A stretch of 64,000 bases of DNA from Acorus gramineus (Eukaryota; Streptophyta; Magnoliopsida; Acorales; Acoraceae). Made by a program: the position numbers and the translations under genes. Within the stretch, counting starts at the first letter, position 1; each line of letters begins with the position of its first letter. The notes below the pieces were generated by a model that worked only from the letters and a program-made list of their open reading frames with translations, searched no databases and was not told the origin of the DNA. This document shows positions 18,658-29,900 of this stretch, piece by piece. Location: positions 21,076,895 to 21,140,894 of the forward strand of contig CM060853.1 of the NCBI GenBank assembly GCA_030737835.1, read 5' to 3'.

Positions 18658-18906
18658 AAGATATGAATCACTGTCCCTGGTAGTCATAGCACAACGGTTC
18701 AATTTTTTTTTTTTTTTTTTGTTAAGAATAGATCTTAGATTCGAGTCTTAGCGCTGATTTATTCACCTGTTTATTGGTGATTATTTAAAAGAATTTTTTT
18801 TGTGATTGGGATAAACTGGTGGAGGTAGCATTTTTAACTCGATCGTAAGGTTAGTCACGTGGAGTCCATTCGATATAAAAAAAAAAAGAAAAAGATATGA
18901 ATCACT
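18658..18906 (+). mobile_element. tRNA-derived SINE with 15-bp target-site duplication
   Basis: The body (18673-18891, 219 bp) carries a pol III box A, TAGCACAACGG (18687-18697), and a box B, GATTCGAGTC (18738-18747), and ends in an A-rich tail. It is flanked by perfect copies of AAGATATGAATCACT at 18658-18672 and 18892-18906. A T-run lies between the two boxes and may have disabled transcription. It sits 350 bp downstream of ADH copy 3. Confidence 0.85.
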
Positions 18907-18975
18907 TTTAAGGTACAAGTTTCATCAATGTTCTATATATTGGTTTAATGTCTTGCATTTTGGTGACTAGACACA

Positions 18976-19998
18976 AAGGAAGAGGGGGTGTTTACAATCA
19001 CCTTGTTAGATATTCACCCCCACTCTTTTGTTAAACCCATCCATTAATATTTTTATAAATTGTAAACCCACCCCTCTCTGTATATTTGATTTTATAGCAT
19101 GTGAACCCACCCCTATTCACTCACCTCTTCTTCCTCTCTCCCTCCTCTAATTTTTCCCTCTCTAGCCCCACCGAGTTCCCTCCTCTAGGTCGTTCACCAC
19201 CGTCTCTTCTGATTTCATCACGGCGATGGTCGGCGTCGGAGTATTCAGCTTGCCTTGCGCCATGGTTGAGTTCGGATAGTACCATGGTATGTGTGTGATT
19301 GATTTTTAATTTTTTTCTTTATGTGGGTGTGCTTGGATCTAGCAGGGTTTGTAGATTTCTTTTTATGTGATCGTTGGGTTTTTATTGTGGTTTCGGTTAA
19401 TGGGTGTTTATGATTTTGATAAAGATATGTTTTTGGTGTTTTCAAGTGAACTCTCCACAATGTCGACAACGGCGTCGGCAACTTAGATTTAGCCCTGTGA
19501 TTACCTGAACCTCCACCTCAGAATCCCCAGCTGCTCGTGCTGCCGCTCTCGCACGGAGCCCTTCCTTATTTTCCATCTCGCCAATTCCCTTATCGAAAAT
19601 AATGAAGGGATCCTTTGATATAAAGGGTTTGGATGTTTATGATTTTGATTAAAGATGTTTTTTTTTTTTTGGTGATTTTTAATTAAAAATTATGATTTTG
19701 ATGAAGGATCGATGGATGTTTATGATTTTAATAAAAGGTGTTTATGATTTTTTTTTTGTCATTTTTTTAATTAAAGGTATGATTTTGATGAAGGATGGTT
19801 TTGGGAATGCACGGTTTGGGTCTTCTAATGGGATGTGAAATGATGGGTTGGGATACATATGCTTTACAATAAAATAAATCAGTTTTCCTTTATATAATAA
19901 ATGGGGTGGGGTGGGGTGGGGGTGAATATTAAGCAAAAAAATAAATGGGGTGGGGGTGAATATCTCACGGGGTGACTTTAAACGGCCCCAAGGAAGAG
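18976..19998. mobile_element. Mutator-like non-autonomous element with 9-bp target-site duplication
   Basis: The 1,005-bp element (18985-19989) is flanked by perfect 9-bp copies of AAGGAAGAG (18976-18984 and 19990-19998), the duplication length of Mutator-like elements. The termini, about 40 bp, are imperfect inverted repeats: GGGGTGTTTACAATCACC on the left, and GGGGCCGTTTAAAGTCACC on the right read inwards, both continuing to AGATATTCACCCCCAC. The right subterminal region repeats GGGGTGGGGGTGAATAT. There is no transposase. The GC-richer interior (about 19100-19600) looks like captured host gene sequence. Confidence 0.85.
19211..19279 (+). pseudogene. Captured exon fragment resembling an amino-acid permease
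   Basis: Inside the Mutator-like element the frame reads DFITAMVGVGVFSLPCAMVE, two further residues (F, G), then TAG (19277-19279). This resembles the conserved first-membrane-segment motif of plant lysine/histidine-transporter-like permeases (pattern TAMVGAGVLSLPYAM). The match is short but dense. It would make the element a Pack-MULE. A GC-rich stretch at about 19490-19600 may be another captured piece, which I do not recognise. Confidence 0.5.
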
Positions 19999-22900
19999 CC
20001 GCACACTATTTAGAGATAAATCTTTTTTAAACATGAAGTATAATATTTATAATTTTTATGTTACGTGGGGATATTATAAATTATAATAATTTATTTGTGT
20101 TCTATATTTAATTTTTGTGAATAATTGTTTAATGTACTGTTAAAAATGATATCTGGCCGACCCCTAAAGACAAAAGGAAAGTCTACTCTGCAACCCCACG
20201 AAGACTTAAAACCAGGAAAAAATATCTTTTGATGGATTTCATCACTAGATATTTTTTTCCAACGCCATCCGAAGTCCATATATTTTGGACAGCTGTTGCA
20301 TATGATTGAGATTTTTATGATTAAGGAAAAAAAAAAGAGTAAGGAAACCCCACACTTTAAGTTCAATTGGACGTTTTAAAACAACATAAATTATATCATG
20401 ATATATATCATTGATTAGATTTGTACATTTCAAAATCACTGTATCAAACAGTCATAAATTGACTCTCTGTTTTAGCGAGGGAAATTTCAATTAGATTGCT
20501 CTGTTTTTGTGTCGTCATTGTCGCAGAAGAGCCCTGTATTAAGACGGGTGTTGACTCATACAGGGACAAAAAATGACTAATCAAATTCGGGTCGCACGAT
20601 CAGTCCGTTCCGCTTCGTCCGACGGATATTGTTTGTTTGTCGGCGATCCTTCTTCGAGCATCATCAAAAACATGGGGGTGTCTGCAAAAGACCCTCTGAT
20701 GCTAAATCAGTCGATGTTGTATAAGGGATTTAGTAAAAAAAAATTTCTCATCTCCCTCAATCAGAGAATCGATTGTACTTTGATGGATGCCTTAAAATTA
20801 ACGGTGAATCATATTATTGGGATTTAAGAGATATTTTCTGATCGTCGGCTACGAAGGATTCGACGGGCCAGATCCATATTCAGTGGGCTATCAGGGTGGT
20901 AAGCCCTTGCTGATTAGGTTCTGTCCACCGGTACGTGTAGTATAATTAATGGGTTTAGATTTTAGCCCCTACAACTCATTTAATCAATTTTGTAATAATT
21001 TTATAGCTTTAACCCAATATATAATTTTTAGAAAAATGTTAGACTTGGTCAATTTTACAATTTAAAACTCAGAATACACATGTTTTATTTTATTTTTAAA
21101 TAGTAAACATCATCTTATCAGGTAAATACTTTCATAAAAAGTATATATTGTTTGATATTTCAACATATATTTTTATAGAAATTTTTTTAAAATTTTTTAT
21201 AATAGTAAAATATTTATTCTGCCAAGTGAATATATCTAGAATAAATTAAACGAACGGGAACGGTAAAACGAGTCAAGTATATCAATGTAGGGCCTTCTTT
21301 TTTATATCGGGATAAAGATGAACAGGCTTGGACTTCGTAGCCACCATGACAAATATCAAGAGAATCCAGATCACACGTTCTAAACCGTCAGATTAGTCCT
21401 AGCCACGTGGGTGCTTATCCTTGCATCCAAACAGTCCAGCCAAATGAAGTGTACCTGTCTGAATCTGATGAGCATGATCCACTCCGATTTTTTTAAAAAT
21501 AAAAAAACAAAAAATTCCAATCCGAATTGGAAATAATGGGGGTGTGGGACCACAAAATTGACAATATCGGGTTTGGAAACAGGTAGATTCATCCTCTACC
21601 ACTAAAAATTCTTCGGCGTGTTGTGATAACACATTGGGTCAAGGTTTACGAGCTTGTAATCATTGGATCGTATCATTTTTAAAATATTAAAAAAATTAAA
21701 ATAAAATTTAATTAAATTTTTTTATCCTATCTTTTTTAAAACTCTTCTTAATTTAATCTATTTTAAACTCATATGATCGGACGATATGTCTAGCCCTACA
21801 GACAAATCGAGTAGGCGACTACTTATAAAAAATCAGTTTTCTTTATAAATTAACATTAGAAGATATTTTTTTCACAACACTTTTTTTTAATTATAATCCT
21901 ATTCATTTCTATGTTTAACTTATGTAAATTTTACTTTTTATGTTTTCAAATTTTTTATTTTCTTTTTTAAATAACTTATCTACTTCTTTATTTTTGTTCG
22001 GTTTTAATTTTTTTTATATTTTGTTTCTATTTATAGGGATTCAATTATTATTATTTTTAAATGAAATATCTTTTCTTTAACTATCATAATAAATCCCATG
22101 AATTTTTATGATTTTTGTTTCATTTTCTGTTTTTTATTTTACATGTTTTCTGTTTTTTTATTATTCTTTTTTAAATATATATATATATATATATCTTTTT
22201 TATATTCTTTGCAGTTATCTTTTTTTTCCTTCCTATTTTAAGTGAAATTTTTTTTAAGCAAATGTAGATATTTACTACCTGATTTCATTTCTAAAAATTG
22301 AATTACAAACTTTGAACTGGGTTTGGGAGATAAAAAAGATGACCAAACAAGAGAACATAAAAACCAAAATAACATAAATACATGCGATACCATCAACCTG
22401 AGTAGAAGAGACGTCTAACCTAGGTAGATATTTGTCTCCTTTATTTTATTTTTTAAAAGAAACGGTAGACATACGTCATTAATTTTATTGAAAAGAAAGA
22501 GGTTGTTTATAAACTATTTAACTCTTTTATTAAAAATAAAAAAAAAATTGTTAATCATAATTTTTTTTTACAAACATATATTGAGGACATCATTTATAAG
22601 TTTGTCTAGGGTCCATTTAATTTGGTCAATCATAGGAGCGGCTCTAACTAATCGGATTTAAATTTGTAAATTTACATAAGCTCCCCACGCATGGAGTCAT
22701 CCACGAGGATCATCGTCTAATAATTCTGAAGTGCTGCCCCATGGTTCTGCTGTTTTTTCAAATTGTGGGTTCAAATCGGCTTCAAATTTATTATTTTTAA
22801 GGCTATCATGCATGTGCACCAGCCTTTTGTTTTGTTTGTTTTTTTCCATAAGAACTCGTAGTAGAAAAGATGAGTATTATGAATATATGAGGGAATGAAA

Positions 22901-23574
22901 ATGAAAAATTCAAAAAATCAATATATTTGTGTTTGAATAAACTAGTAGAGTTATATCATAATAAGTATTTATATGTTAAATTATTTATCATCATTAGAGT
23001 TAATATGTTAAATCATTTTTTTACATACTATAAAAACATTATTTGTATTTTATTTATAATTTATTAAGTTAACTTTTTTTTTAAAAAAAAATTGTTCAGT
23101 TAACTAAACAACAATATTTCAATTATGTTTTTTTAATAAAAATAATTAAAAATACAAATAAATAAAAAATAATTTACTTATTATACGTAATGAAATAGCT
23201 TTATGTGGTTTGGGGTTCAAGGAATGATCACTCTTTAAAATAACAAGGCCCTTGAAACTGGAGCAGAGTAAGGAATGATCACATGGTAAGCAACAGTGAC
23301 ATGACAAGTGGAGGAATAAATATTGTATGTATAATAATTAACATTAGACATTAGATTATCCATTAAGTTTGTTGTGGGGTACCTTCTTGTACGATCTTCC
23401 TCATTTCCAAAAGGAACCTTAAGCAAACTCTCCTAGTAAGTACCTAATAATAAAAGTCACCGTTATCTAGGAATACCTACATGGTTAATATCACAATTTC
23501 ATTTAATGCAAAGATCGCCAATGTTTTTGGTTCAATGTTTCCAATTATACCCTTGACTGACCTGTCTGTCTGTC
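19999..23574. other. AT-rich spacer, no gene seen
   Basis: The only open frame of note (20573-20827, 84 codons) has no recognisable domain. An (AT)n microsatellite lies at about 22174-22194. About 22245-22330 matches the LINE 3' region at 62075-62140 in the same orientation (see repeat entry). Near 22735-22790 there is a box-B-like word, GTGGGTTCAAATCGG, without a matching box A or flanking duplication. The rest is AT-rich without supported features. Confidence 0.5.
22245..22440 (-). mobile_element. LINE 3'-end fragment, antisense
   Basis: After a T-run, the words GATATTTACTACCTGATTTCATTTCT and AATTACAAACTT occur in the same order and spacing as at 62083-62130, where they are followed by LINE coding remnants. 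I infer an antisense, strongly 5'-truncated copy of the same family. No flanking duplication was identified. Confidence 0.5.
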
Positions 23575-23654
23575 TCCGCATTATTTAAAGGGGCCATCTC
23601 TCCCATGGTTTTGGCGTCCGCATTTATTAAACTCACACCACTCTCTGCACCGCC

Positions 23655-23661
23655 TATAAAT
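23655..23661 (+). promoter_or_regulatory. TATA box of the CBS-motif gene
   Basis: TATAAAT (in CCGCCTATAAATCC) lies 66 bp upstream of the start codon and is followed about 30 bp later by a pyrimidine-rich stretch (CATCTCTCCCTCTCAC) suited to transcription initiation. Confidence 0.65.
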
Positions 23662-23720
23662 CCACAATCACTGCTTCATCTCTCCCTCTCACACACACAC
23701 GCTCACTGTAAAATCAAGCA

Positions 23721-26700
23721 ATGGCGTCCGTTTCCCCACAGTGCTTCGCCCACCCCCCTCACACGACCCACAGATCTCCATCCAGAAGCGCCACCTCCAT
23801 TTCCCCTCTACACGTCCTCACCAAAACCCTAATTTCATCCGATCTAGGTCTGTTATTTTCAGAAGAGATCAAGAGGACGAGGAGCCTCCGATCGTACGCT
23901 TCGGTGGACAACCGCGTCGAGCTCGACGACAATCCGGAGGGGATCATCTCCGGAGAATGGCCCGATAACTTCTCCCTCCTCAGCTACGAAGATCTGAGGG
24001 CCTACTTGGAACCTCAGATCTTCACTGAGCAGGTCCTCTTTTCATGTCATTATCTCTTGTTTTTCTTCTTCTGTTCTGTTGTCGTTGTGTATCTGTGTTT
24101 GAATTTCATGAGATCTGGTGCAGATTCAACCGACGACGGTGTTGGGGGAGGTGATGTCTACTCCGGTGCAGACGGCGACCGTCGATCAGACGTTGGAGGA
24201 GATCGTTCACTTCTTTGAGGTCGTGTCGGGTCTTCCCGTTGTCGACAACGAACTCAGATGCATCGGTGTCGTCACCAAGACAGACGTATCCAGAGCTTCT
24301 AATGGGGTTAGTTTCTCGCTCGCTTCATCGTTTAATTTTTTTTATTCAGTTGTTTGAGCTGTATATGATGTGTTCGGTGGCTAATAAGTCTAAGGTTGGG
24401 TTCTTCCATGCATGTTGATCAAGTTATTTAGTTACATGTTGGTTTGATCTGACCTGTTTTGGGATCCATTTCATAATTCCCCTGGGATCTGTGCAATTGG
24501 ATCTATAGAATTAACCACGATAAGAGTAGACATATATGATCATGTGCAGATCGAGTTAGGATTTATGTTTCCATTACAAGTTAATGAATTCATGGAGGAA
24601 AAGAAGGAATAAATCTTGCATTGGTTTTTTTTTTTTTAAATTTAATTTTGGTTTGTTGGAGTATGAGTTTCTGTTTTTCAAATCGATGAAGTCAGAGCTT
24701 GAGGAGTTAAAGAGAATGATAGTAGAAGAGAGTTATGGAACGATTGCTCTGCTTCAACTAATGGATTTTCCTACAGTCTACAAATAGTGTAATGGATTTA
24801 TATACCAATTTTTAATCTCATAAGAGCCTGTAATACATGAATATAATCTTTCTATATGGACATAAATTTCGTGGCATACTGTTATCACCTACTTTTCATG
24901 GACCTATCAGTTGGTCCAAACAAGTTTTTTAGATTTTACACTGAAAGCAAGTCGAAGGGAAATTTTTGTTTTGCCTTCAAGTTGTGATCATTGAGTCAAT
25001 TAAGGCATGGACTGCATCAGGTATAATATCAAACAAGGGTAAAATTGGAGTGCTTGGCTTTTATCTTGAAGAATCTTTAAAGATTTTTTTTCTCTATTTG
25101 CATCACTTCTCTCAACATGATGATTTTCTCCATCATAACTTGATCCGGTATTGTATATCCAGACCTCCAATTGCACTTTATCTTCAAGTTAATCATACAT
25201 ACCTTTGAGCGTGAAGAAGAAATATCACTGATGATGTTTGCTTCCAATTGAACACACCACAGTTGTCCAGAATAATAATATCACTGTCACAATTTAGATC
25301 TTGGATAACATATTTATCAGAAGAGTTAGCGAGACTAGGTGATTACCTTTGCTAGAATGATACTAAAAATCACTATCAGCTATTGAATGTGATGAAGTTG
25401 AAATAGTGTTTGTCTTAGTAGTAGTGACATTCTTGGTGGTTAAAGCATAAGAAAAAAATCTAGAGCACCGGGAGTTTAAGGGAATGTGAGAAAGAGCAGA
25501 TTATTGGCAGGACTGGTACTAGAGAATTTTTAGAATTTCTCTCTGCAAGACAAAAATATGATAAAATCTCAAATGCTTATGTTCAACAATGGCACACATG
25601 CTTCCACCTCTACAAGATTGTAGCAGCGAGTTGGTGCCATGCTTTGGCATTCCATAACCATGTCCATGTAATTGTCATAGAAAAATAGTGAGACTTAAGT
25701 AGCAGGTTCAAAATGTTTTAAATGAAAACGCTTAAGTTCCTCTCTAATTTATTAACAATATTATTTGATGAAATGAAGATGTGCCTCTTGAATGCTGTAT
25801 AATTGCATACAGTAGTTAAGTGAAAGGCCTAAAGTTCTTTGAACATCACTAACAATGAATTTTCCTGGGACTGCTTTTGGTGAAAGAAACAAATAGATAA
25901 TCGTGTGGTTAAAATGAGGATAGTAAGATGTATTAGTTTTTTGAGGAGAAATAGACTAAGATCTGTCTTTGTAAAAATGTGGGGTACTGGAGCCTTCAAT
26001 TCAACATGGAGTGATGCTATATGCCTGCCCCAGGTACTCGCCTGGTTGTCTCAATGCTCTTTTGCTAATATTACCCAACACTCGGTGGTGTTTTGGTTTC
26101 ACATGGGAATTACAATGCTCTCATCATTTCTTCATATTCTCAACTGTCACATCAAATCCGGCGTTTTAGGTGGAGTCAAATTTTATTATACAACTTGAAT
26201 AGAGATAAATTTGATGAAAATTTTGTAGGGTAGTTGTGAATACGCGTTGCCCGGCCTACTTATAAAGAAAATTGTCAAATCATCAATTTCAGCAGGATTT
26301 GAAGTTTACATGTTTCATGATCTTTGTCAAGTAAATTTTGAATATGGGCCCTTGATGGGCTAAAAGTTGTTGCTGAAGTGGTCAACTTTATCATTCCCCC
26401 ATGATCTTGGAAATGCCTAACATCTTTCCACCCCAGTTGAGGCAGGTTTACAAGACCCATATTTTTTTTGAAATGATGGATCTTGTCATTAGCTTCTCCC
26501 CTTTCTTGCTTATAAGTGGCATTCTGAGCTATAAAAATATTTGCTAGATTGGCATATAGTGTGGATCAAAACCTTACCGCTTAATTTCTAATTGAGAAAT
26601 TCCTTTTGCAGTTGAAGTCCACGGTGGGAGAAGTTATGTCATCCCCAGCGATCACTCTATCCCCAAACAAGACGGTCATGGGTAATTCATGTCTTCTATG

Positions 26701-26977
26701 TCTCATGTGCCGAACTTTCTATTATATTCATGTAAAAAAAATGGTCATTTGATGTTCATATAATTGCAGATGCTGCTGCTCTGATGCTCAAGGAAAAGAT
26801 CGACAGGATACCGATACTCAGCCAGGAAGGTGGTGTCATAGGTGAGTTTCGTGTCATCAAATTATGTTTTTTATGGGATTGTGGTTTATCAGGTAGCAGA
26901 TGCTCATCCAGATTGCTGTAACAGGCATAGTAACTGGCACTGATATCTTCAACGCTCTGGAGGGTCCACATGTGTGA
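23721..26977 (+). CDS. Plastid-type protein with two CBS motifs
   Basis: Five exons: 23721-24032, 24124-24306, 26612-26681, 26770-26841 and 26925-26977, all GT-AG; 229 residues. The first 60 or so residues are rich in Ser, Thr, Pro and His with few acids, like a chloroplast transit peptide. After the conserved GEWPDNFSLLSYEDLRAYLE segment come two CBS motifs, roughly residues 110-165 (GEVMSTPVQTATVDQTLEEI..GLPVVD..CIGVVTKTD) and 170-225 (GEVMSSPAITLSPNKTVMDA..RIPILSQEGGVIGIVTGTD). Paired CBS motifs form a Bateman module that binds adenosyl nucleotides in other families; no partner domain is present. Intron 2 is 2.3 kb. I recognise a conserved plant family but no established specific function. 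Confidence 0.92.
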
Positions 26978-29900
26978 TCCATCGTCCGTCACCCACCGCT
27001 GTCAGCCCTGTCACTGTACATATGTAAATGTGTTTTGTCATAAAGCATGTGTGATTTCTATGTTGTAGATCTTGCGTAGCGCGTTGTATAAAATGGAGAT
27101 TGTATTACTGAGCGCCCGCCCATAGCCTCTGTTTGGTTCAAGAATATGACTCGGAACAAGTGGAAATTTATTAAAATAGTCGTAAAATGGGTGTTCGGAA
27201 GGTTATGAATGTTACATCCTAAAGTGGTTAGTTTTAGAAAGCAATATAATTAATATAAAAAATCCATAAGATTTAAAAGAAAAAGATAACCAAAGCAATT
27301 AGTAATAGGTAGAGATGAACACAGCAGAAGCATACAACTTAATCTCAATGCTTAAAAAGTTGAACAAAAAGAAATATACGTAGAGCACAAAATGACAACT
27401 CAAATTAAGTAGAGCACAAAATGGTAACCCAAACTAAGTCCAGAGCACTAAAATAGTCGTCAACTGGTTGACAAATGAAGAGTTATACAAAAAAGACACT
27501 CACTAAGAGCAACATAATTAATATAAAAATTCCATAGGACTTAAAAGAAAAGGATAACTAAAGCAATTAGTAATAGTTAGAGATGAACAAAGTGGAAGCA
27601 TGCAACTTAACTTCAAGGCTCAAAAAGCTGAACAAAAAGAAATATACGTAGAGCACAAAATGACAATCCAAGTTAAGTCCTGTTAAAATATTAGAATAGT
27701 TGTCAACTGGTTGGCAAGTGAGGAGTTATACAAAAAAGACACCTACTAACACTAAGACTGGGATGATGACAGCTCTAACTGGTGCCCAACTTAGTACGTC
27801 CTCAAGTTGAGCCAAAACTCTAAACACCCCACTCACATGGGCGCATGATAGTCACCCTTCTCCGCACCTGAAATAATAATTCAGCCACAAAGAAAGAGTG
27901 GATAAGCGATGAAGCTCAGCAAGTACATAAATCAAATCTCGCCCTTACAAAAATAATCACTACTATTTCAAGCATAAATTAAATACTATGTAGTGTAACT
28001 GTGTAAGGAACCATTCAACTCTCCCAATTAAAATGCAAGGGTTATACATGAACAAATAAAACGAAAGTATAGAATTAAAAAGAGTTCTAAAATGATATAT
28101 CAATCACATCCCTGGTGTCAGTACAGGGGGCTCACTATTGTCAAGCCAACCACATCCCTGATATAAGTGTAGGGGGTCCACTATTATCCTTATCACTAAT
28201 GGACAATCAATTCTACCACAATATCGAAATCGATTTGGACAAAACATCACATACTAATTCTTATATGTAGATTCAATGCATCGTCAAATCAAAACTAACA
28301 CAAAACTATAAACCTTCTTCAACCAATACATTCTCATAATTACATCTACCAACAAGTAACCCTTCAACTTCCACATTTCATAGCATGCTATCATACTTGG
28401 CATATTAGAGTAATACGTAGACAACTATTTTAACATACAAGTACATTAAGTAAAATAAGTCATGCTTAGAATTATTTAATTATGCTAATATATATATAAC
28501 CCTTATACTTAGGTGTCCCCAAGTCATATAAAAAGTTTAAAATATAACATGGACATAAGCTTGACACTTAATATTTCACATTCTATCACTCTAGACAAGT
28601 CCACCACATTAGAAAATAAATATCACATTTATATCTCTACACAAACATCAAGTTCATAATAATTCAAACAATCAATGCTAAATTTCAAATCATACATGCA
28701 TTGACATAGACATCAAAACACAACATAACATAAACATACACTCCTATGTAACATTCTAACATAATAATAATTTATAAAATACCTTTAACTAATAATACAT
28801 AGCATCATATTTTCATATAGAGAACATATTAAACATAAATACAAACTCTAAAAGAGAAATGAGTGAAAATGATTTATCTACTCACGAACAAGCAAGAATG
28901 CTTGAAAAGGAAACAAGTGACGAAGAGGGAATACTCTCAGACTGCCGCCGCACCAAGCCGGCCCCAAATCAGCCACCTCGAGGCGCTGCTCGACCACCAC
29001 CAACCTCAGATCTCGACAAAAGTGGGCAAGAATAAGAGATGCTTGAGAAGAAAAAGTTTCAATGGGAGAGAGAAAAAAAAAAAACTTTTGTACATGTGTG
29101 TGTGGGATGTGTTGAGTAAGTGAAAATGTCTCAATTACCCTCAACTAAAACTTAAGAGACCCAAATACTTGAAATAAATGGGTCAGAAATGCATAACCTT
29201 ACTAATTGCCAACCTAACACATAAACTAATTATCAATTAAATAAATACCCTAGTTTGACCTATGAAATTAATAATTGCATCGTAACACTTAAGTACAAAT
29301 ATAAACCCTTAAATAAAATTATTTATACTAATTAAATGACACAGTCATAATAGTGCTATGCTAGAATTAATTGACATAATGTGATATATGGATTTCAGTT
29401 AATCACTGAAATTAAATTATTTCAGATTATTCAACCCAAAAGAATATGTGGCTCTATTGTCATCATCTCTTATAAATCAATTATCATTATTTTTTGACAT
29501 TTTATAAATCTTTATTCATATCTTATCCACATTTTATCTAAACAATAAAAACTTTATTATTACATTCTCCAACAAAAATAATTCAGAACACAGTATAACA
29601 AAAAATCATTTTATCCTAATTTATATTATTATAGTCATAAACCTTGTAATAAGTTAATAACTTAATTCTCTATCAAACGGGGGCTTAGAGATTGTAGTTG
29701 ATGGTTTGCTTTCAATTTTAACTAAAAAAAAAACATTGTATAAACATTGGATATGTGTTATAAGGAAAATGTTATACTATGACCTTTATTCAGTCCAAAA
29801 AACAATTACACATTTTTTTATTTATTTATAAAAATCATATATCTCATGTCCTCATTTATTAAAGTTTGTATTTTAATGGAAAATGAAGTGTGTGTATAAT

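Noticed and set aside
28863..29123. Open frame of 86 codons
   Set aside because: It sits in a repeat-like block, is rich in Lys and Arg, and shows no recognisable domain or splice context.
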